64,000 nt of DNA from Haematobia irritans (lineage: Eukaryota > Arthropoda > Insecta > Diptera > Muscidae). The DNA is taken from positions 192,407,063 through 192,471,062 of the forward strand of contig NC_134397.1 of assembly GCF_050003625.1 (NCBI RefSeq), written 5' to 3'. Every line of letters begins with the position of its first letter. Position 1 is the first letter of the stretch. Under the pieces are notes generated by a model, which was given only the letters and a program-made list of their open reading frames with translations, had not been told where the DNA came from and made no database searches. Both the position numbers and the translations under genes were made by a program. Below, one piece after another: positions 59,926-64,000 of the stretch.

Positions 59926-62900
59926 GAAGTTTTTCATATAAAAATTTCAATTTTTTTAGGTTTTGGGTGGATTTTTCAATTTTTTGGGGGTGGTCACGAA
60001 TTAAAGTCCTTTTCGCTCTAGGACGCTTAGTTTAGGAGATATGGGCAAAAGAAGTTTTTCATATAAAAATTTAAATTTTTTTAGGTTTTGGGTGGATTTT
60101 TCAATTTTTTGGGGGTGGTAACGAATTAAAGCCCTTTTCGCTCTAGGACGCTTAGTTTAGGAGATATGGGCAAAAGAAGTTTTTCATATAAAAATTTCAA
60201 TTTTTTTAGGTTTTGGGTGGATTTTTCAATTTTTTGGGGGTGGTCACGAATTAAAGTCCTTTTCGCTCTAGGACGCTTAGTTTAGGAGATATGGGCAAAA
60301 GAAGTTTTTCATATAAAAATTGCAATTTTTTTAGATTTTGGGTGGATTTTTCAATTTTTTGGGGGTGGTCACGAATTAAAGTCCTTTTCGCTCTAGGACG
60401 CATATTTAAGGAGATATGGGCAAAAGAAGTTTTTCATATAAAAATTTCAATTTTTTTAATTCGAGGGGGTGGTCACGAATTAAAGTCCTCTTCGCTCTAG
60501 GACGCTTAGTTTAGGAGATATGGGCAAAAGAAGTTTTTCATATAAAAATTGCAATTTTTTTAGGTTTTGGGTGTATTTTTCAATTTTTTGGGGGTGGTCA
60601 CGAATTAAAGTCCTTTTCGCTCTAGGACGCATATTTAAGGAGATATGGGCAAAAGAAGTTTTTCATATTAAAATTTCAATTTTTTTAGGTTTTGGGTGGA
60701 TTTTTCAATTTTTTGGGGGTGGTCACGAATTAAAGTCCTTTTCGCTCTAGGACGCTTAGTTTAGGAGATATGGGCAAAAGAAGTTTTTCATATAAAAATT
60801 GCATTTTTTTTAGGTTTTGGGTGGATTTTTTAATTTTTTGGGGGTGGTCAGGAATTAAAGTCCTTTTCGCTCTAGGACGCATATTTAAGGAGATATGGGC
60901 AAAAGAAAATTTTTTCATATAAAAATTTCAATTTTTTTAGATTTTGGGTGGATTTTTCAATTTTTTGGGGGTGGTCACGAATTAAAGTCCTTTTCGCTCT
61001 AGGACGCATATTTAAGGAGATATGGGCAAAAGAAGTTTTTCATATAAAAATTTCAATTTTTTTAGGTTTTGGGTGGATTTTTCAATTTTTTGGGGGTGGT
61101 CTCGAATAAAAGTCCTTTTCGCTCTAGAACGCATATTTAAGGAGATATGGGCAAAATAAGTTTTTCATATAAAAATTGCAATTTTGTTAGGTTTTGGGTG
61201 GATTTTTAAATTTTTTGGGGATGGTCACGAATTAAAGTCCTTTTCGCTCTAGGACGCATATTTAAGGAGATATGGGCAAAAGAGTTTTTCATATAAACAT
61301 TTAAATTTTTTTAGGTTTTGGGTGGATTTTTCAATTTTTTGGGGGTGGTCACGAATTAAAGTCCTTTTCGCTCTAGGACGCTTAGTTTAGGAGATATGGG
61401 CAAATGAAATTGTTCATATAAAAATTGCAATTTTTTTAGGTTTTGGGTGGATTTTTCAATTTTTTGGGGGTGGTCACGAATTATAGTCCTTTTCGCTCTA
61501 GGACGCATATTTGAGGAGATATGGGCAAAATAAATTTTTCATATAAAAATTTAAATTTTTTTTGGTTTTGGGTGGATTTTTCAATTTTTTGGGGATGGTT
61601 TGGGTGGAATTAAAGTCCTTTTCGCTCTAGGACGCTTAGTTTAGGAGATATGGGCAAAAGAAGTTTTTCATATAAAAATTTCAATTTTTTTAGGTTTTGG
61701 GTGGATTTTTCAATTTTTTTGGGGTGGTCAGGAATTAAAGTCCTTTTCGCTCTAGGACGCATATTTAAGGAGATATGGGCAAAAGCAGTTTTTCATATAA
61801 AAATTTCAATTTTTTTAGATTTTGGGTGGATTTTTCAATTTTTTGGGGGTGGTCACGAATTAAAGTCCTTTTCGCTCTAGGACGCATATTTAAGGAGATA
61901 TGGGCAAAAGAAGTTTTTCATATAAAAATTTCAATTTTTTTAGGTTTTGGGTGGATTTTTCAATTTTTTGGGGGTGGTCACGAATTAAAGTCCTTTTCGC
62001 TCTAGGACGCTTAGTTTAGGAGATATGGGCAAAAGAAGTTTTTCATATAAAAATTTCAATTTTTTTAGGTTTTGGGTGGATTTTTCAATTTTTTGGGGGT
62101 GGTCACGAATTAAAGTCCTTTTCGCTCTAGGACGCTTAGTTTAGGAGATATGGGCAAAAGAAATTTTTCATATAAAAATTGCAATTTTTTTAGGTTTTGG
62201 GTGGATTTTTCAATTTTTTGGGGGTGGTCACGAATTATAGTCCTTTTCGCTCTAGGACGCATATTTGAGGAGATATGGGCAAAATAAATTTTTCATATAA
62301 AAATTTAAATTTTTTTAGGTTTTGGGTGGATTTTTCAATTTTTTGGGGATGGTCACGAATTAAAGTCCTTTTAGCTCTAGGACGCTTAGTTTAGGAGATA
62401 CGGGCAAAAGAAGTTTTTGATATAAAAATTTCAATTTTTTTAGGTTTTGGGTGGATTTTTCAATTTTTTGGGGGTGGTCACGAATTAAAGTCCTTTTCGC
62501 TCTAGGACGCTTAGTTTAGGAGATATGGGCAAAAGAAGTTTTTCATATAAAAATTTCAATTTTTTTAGGTTTTGGGTGGATTTTTCAATTTTTTTGGGGT
62601 GGTCAGGAATTAAAGTCCTTTTCGCTCTAGGACGCATATTTAAGGAGATATGGGCAAAAGAAGTTTTTCATATAAAAATTTCAATTTTTTTAGATTTTGG
62701 GTGGATTTTTCAATTTTTTGGGGGAGGTCACGAATTAAAGTCCTTTTCGCTCTAGGACGCATATTTAAGGAGATATGGGCAAAAGAAGTTTTTCATATAA
62801 AAATTTCAATTTTTTTAGGTTTTGGGTGGATTTTTCAATTTTTTGGGGGTGGTCACGAATTAAAGTCCTTTTCGCTCTAGGACGCTTAGTTTAGTAGATA

Positions 62901-64000
62901 TGGGCAAAAGAAGTTTTTCATATAAAAATTGCAATTTTTTAGGTTTTGGGTGGATTTTTCAATTTTTTGGGGGTTGTCACGAATTAAAGTCCTTTTCGCT
63001 CTAGGACGCATATTTGAGGAGATATGGGCAAAATAAATTTTTCATATAAAAATTTAAATTTTTTTAGGTTTTGGGTGGATTTTTCAATTTTTTGGGGGTG
63101 GTCACGAATTAACGCTTAGTTTAGGAGATATGGGCAACAGAAGTTTTTCATATAAAAATTGCAATTTTTTTAGGTTTTGGGTGGATTTTTCAATTTTTTG
63201 GGGGTGGTCACGAATTAAAGTCCTTTTCGCTCTAGGACGCTTAGTTTAGGAGATATGGGCAAAAGAAGTTTTTCATATAAAAATTGCAATTTTTTTAGGT
63301 TTTGGGTGGATTTTTCAATTTTTTGGGGGACGCATATTTGAGGACGCATATTTGAGGAGATATGGGCAAAATAAATTTTTCATATAAAAATTTAAATTTT
63401 TTTAGGTTTTGGGTGGATTTTTCAATTTTTTGGGGGTGGTCACGAATTAAAGTCCTTTTCGCTCTAGGACGCTTAGTTTAGGAGATATGGGCAAATGAAA
63501 TTGTTCATATAAAAATTGCAATTTTTTTAGGTTTTGGGTGGATTTTTCAATTTTTTGGGGGTGGTCACGAATTATAGTCCTTTTCGCTCTAGGACGCATA
63601 TTTGAGGAGATATGGGCAAAATAAATTTTTCATATAAAAATTTAAATTTTTTTTGGTTTTGGGTGGATTTTTCAATTTTTTGGGGATGGTTTGGGTGGAA
63701 TTAAAGTCCTTTTCGCTCTAGGACGCTTAGTTTAGGAGATATGGGCAAAAGAAGTTTTTCATATAAAAATTTCAATTTTTTTAGGTTTTGGGTGGATTTT
63801 TCAATTTTTTTGGGGTGGTCAGGAATTAAAGTCCTTTTCGCTCTAGGACGCATATTTAAGGAGATATGGGCAAAAGCAGTTTTTCATATAAAAATTTCAA
63901 TTTTTTAAGATTTTGGGTGGATTTTTCAATTTTTTGGGGGTGGTCACGAATTAAAGTCCTTTTCGCTCTAGGACGCATATTTAAGGAGATATGGGCAAAA
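59926..64000 (+). repeat. Higher-order repeat unit E2 (4,076 bp, cut by window end)
   Basis: Second copy of the 4,076-bp unit, in perfect register with E1 as far as the window goes. A few substitutions separate them: CGAGGGGG versus CGTGGGGG near 60465, GTGTATTTTTC near 60572, TATAGTCC versus TATAGCCC near 62235, and GGGTTGTCAC near 62972. The array clearly continues beyond 64000. Confidence 0.85.

Larger units (their letters stand above)
53487..64000 (+). repeat. Satellite array, 125-bp monomer, right part
   Basis: The same 125-bp family continues in the same orientation immediately after the retrotransposon poly-A tail and runs off the window end. The 5' half-monomer at 49194-49208 and the 3' half-monomer starting at 53487 rejoin in phase, so the retrotransposon simply interrupts one monomer. 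The first ~2.4 kb is mixed monomers. From about 55850 a 4,076-bp higher-order period is visible. This part contains more damaged monomers than the left part: an inverted patch at 56379, a foreign-looking patch at 57519, a missing conserved box at 59034 and a duplicated 15-mer near 59254. No gene is visible outside the retrotransposon. Confidence 0.97.

Overview
The window is almost entirely satellite DNA. One monomer of about 125 bp (66% A+T when I count a typical copy) repeats head-to-tail, always in the same orientation, from the first base to the last. I estimate roughly 470 copies. The only other sequences are one full-length non-LTR retrotransposon (49209-53486) and three copies of a 247-bp retroposon-like element (35442-35688, 39459-39705, 42812-43058). 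There is no host gene, tRNA, rRNA or CRISPR array. The organism is a eukaryote, most likely an insect and probably a fly. This rests on the jockey-clade retrotransposon, its poly-A tail and the satellite architecture. My impression that the 247-bp element resembles dispersed repeats of higher flies is from memory and unverified. The region looks like centromeric or pericentromeric heterochromatin from a long-read assembly.

Layout. (1) 1-3409: monomers sharing long segments with the next block; the first ~1 kb recurs 3,248 bp downstream. (2) 3410-31208: a higher-order repeat (HOR) of about 9 kb in three copies. Copies A and C are colinear at a nearly constant offset of ~18,900 bp. Copy B carries a ~0.5 kb deletion, a 1,374-bp tandem duplication and the loss of one monomer. 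(3) 31209-43058: a recombination junction, then a second HOR family of about 4.0, 3.6 and 3.4 kb. Each of its units carries the same 247-bp element at the same position with the same 12-bp target duplication, so one insertion was later amplified with the array. (4) 43059-49208: mixed monomers without a clear long period. (5) 49209-53486: intact jockey-like element with ORF1 (gag-like, three zinc knuckles) and ORF2 (endonuclease plus reverse transcriptase), poly-A tail and a perfect 15-bp target-site duplication. (6) 53487-55849: mixed monomers. (7) 55850-64000: a third HOR family with an exact 4,076-bp period, itself containing a 2,092/1,984-bp sub-period.

How the parts work together: the only coding capacity is the retrotransposon's own bicistronic RNA. 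ORF1 would bind and package that RNA; ORF2 would nick target DNA and copy the RNA in place. The satellite is a passive target that is then rearranged by unequal exchange and local template switching. The window records several such events (fused half-monomers, an 11-bp inverted patch, a duplicated 2-kb block). The short open frames that recur every 125 bp are by-products of the monomer sequence and are not genes.
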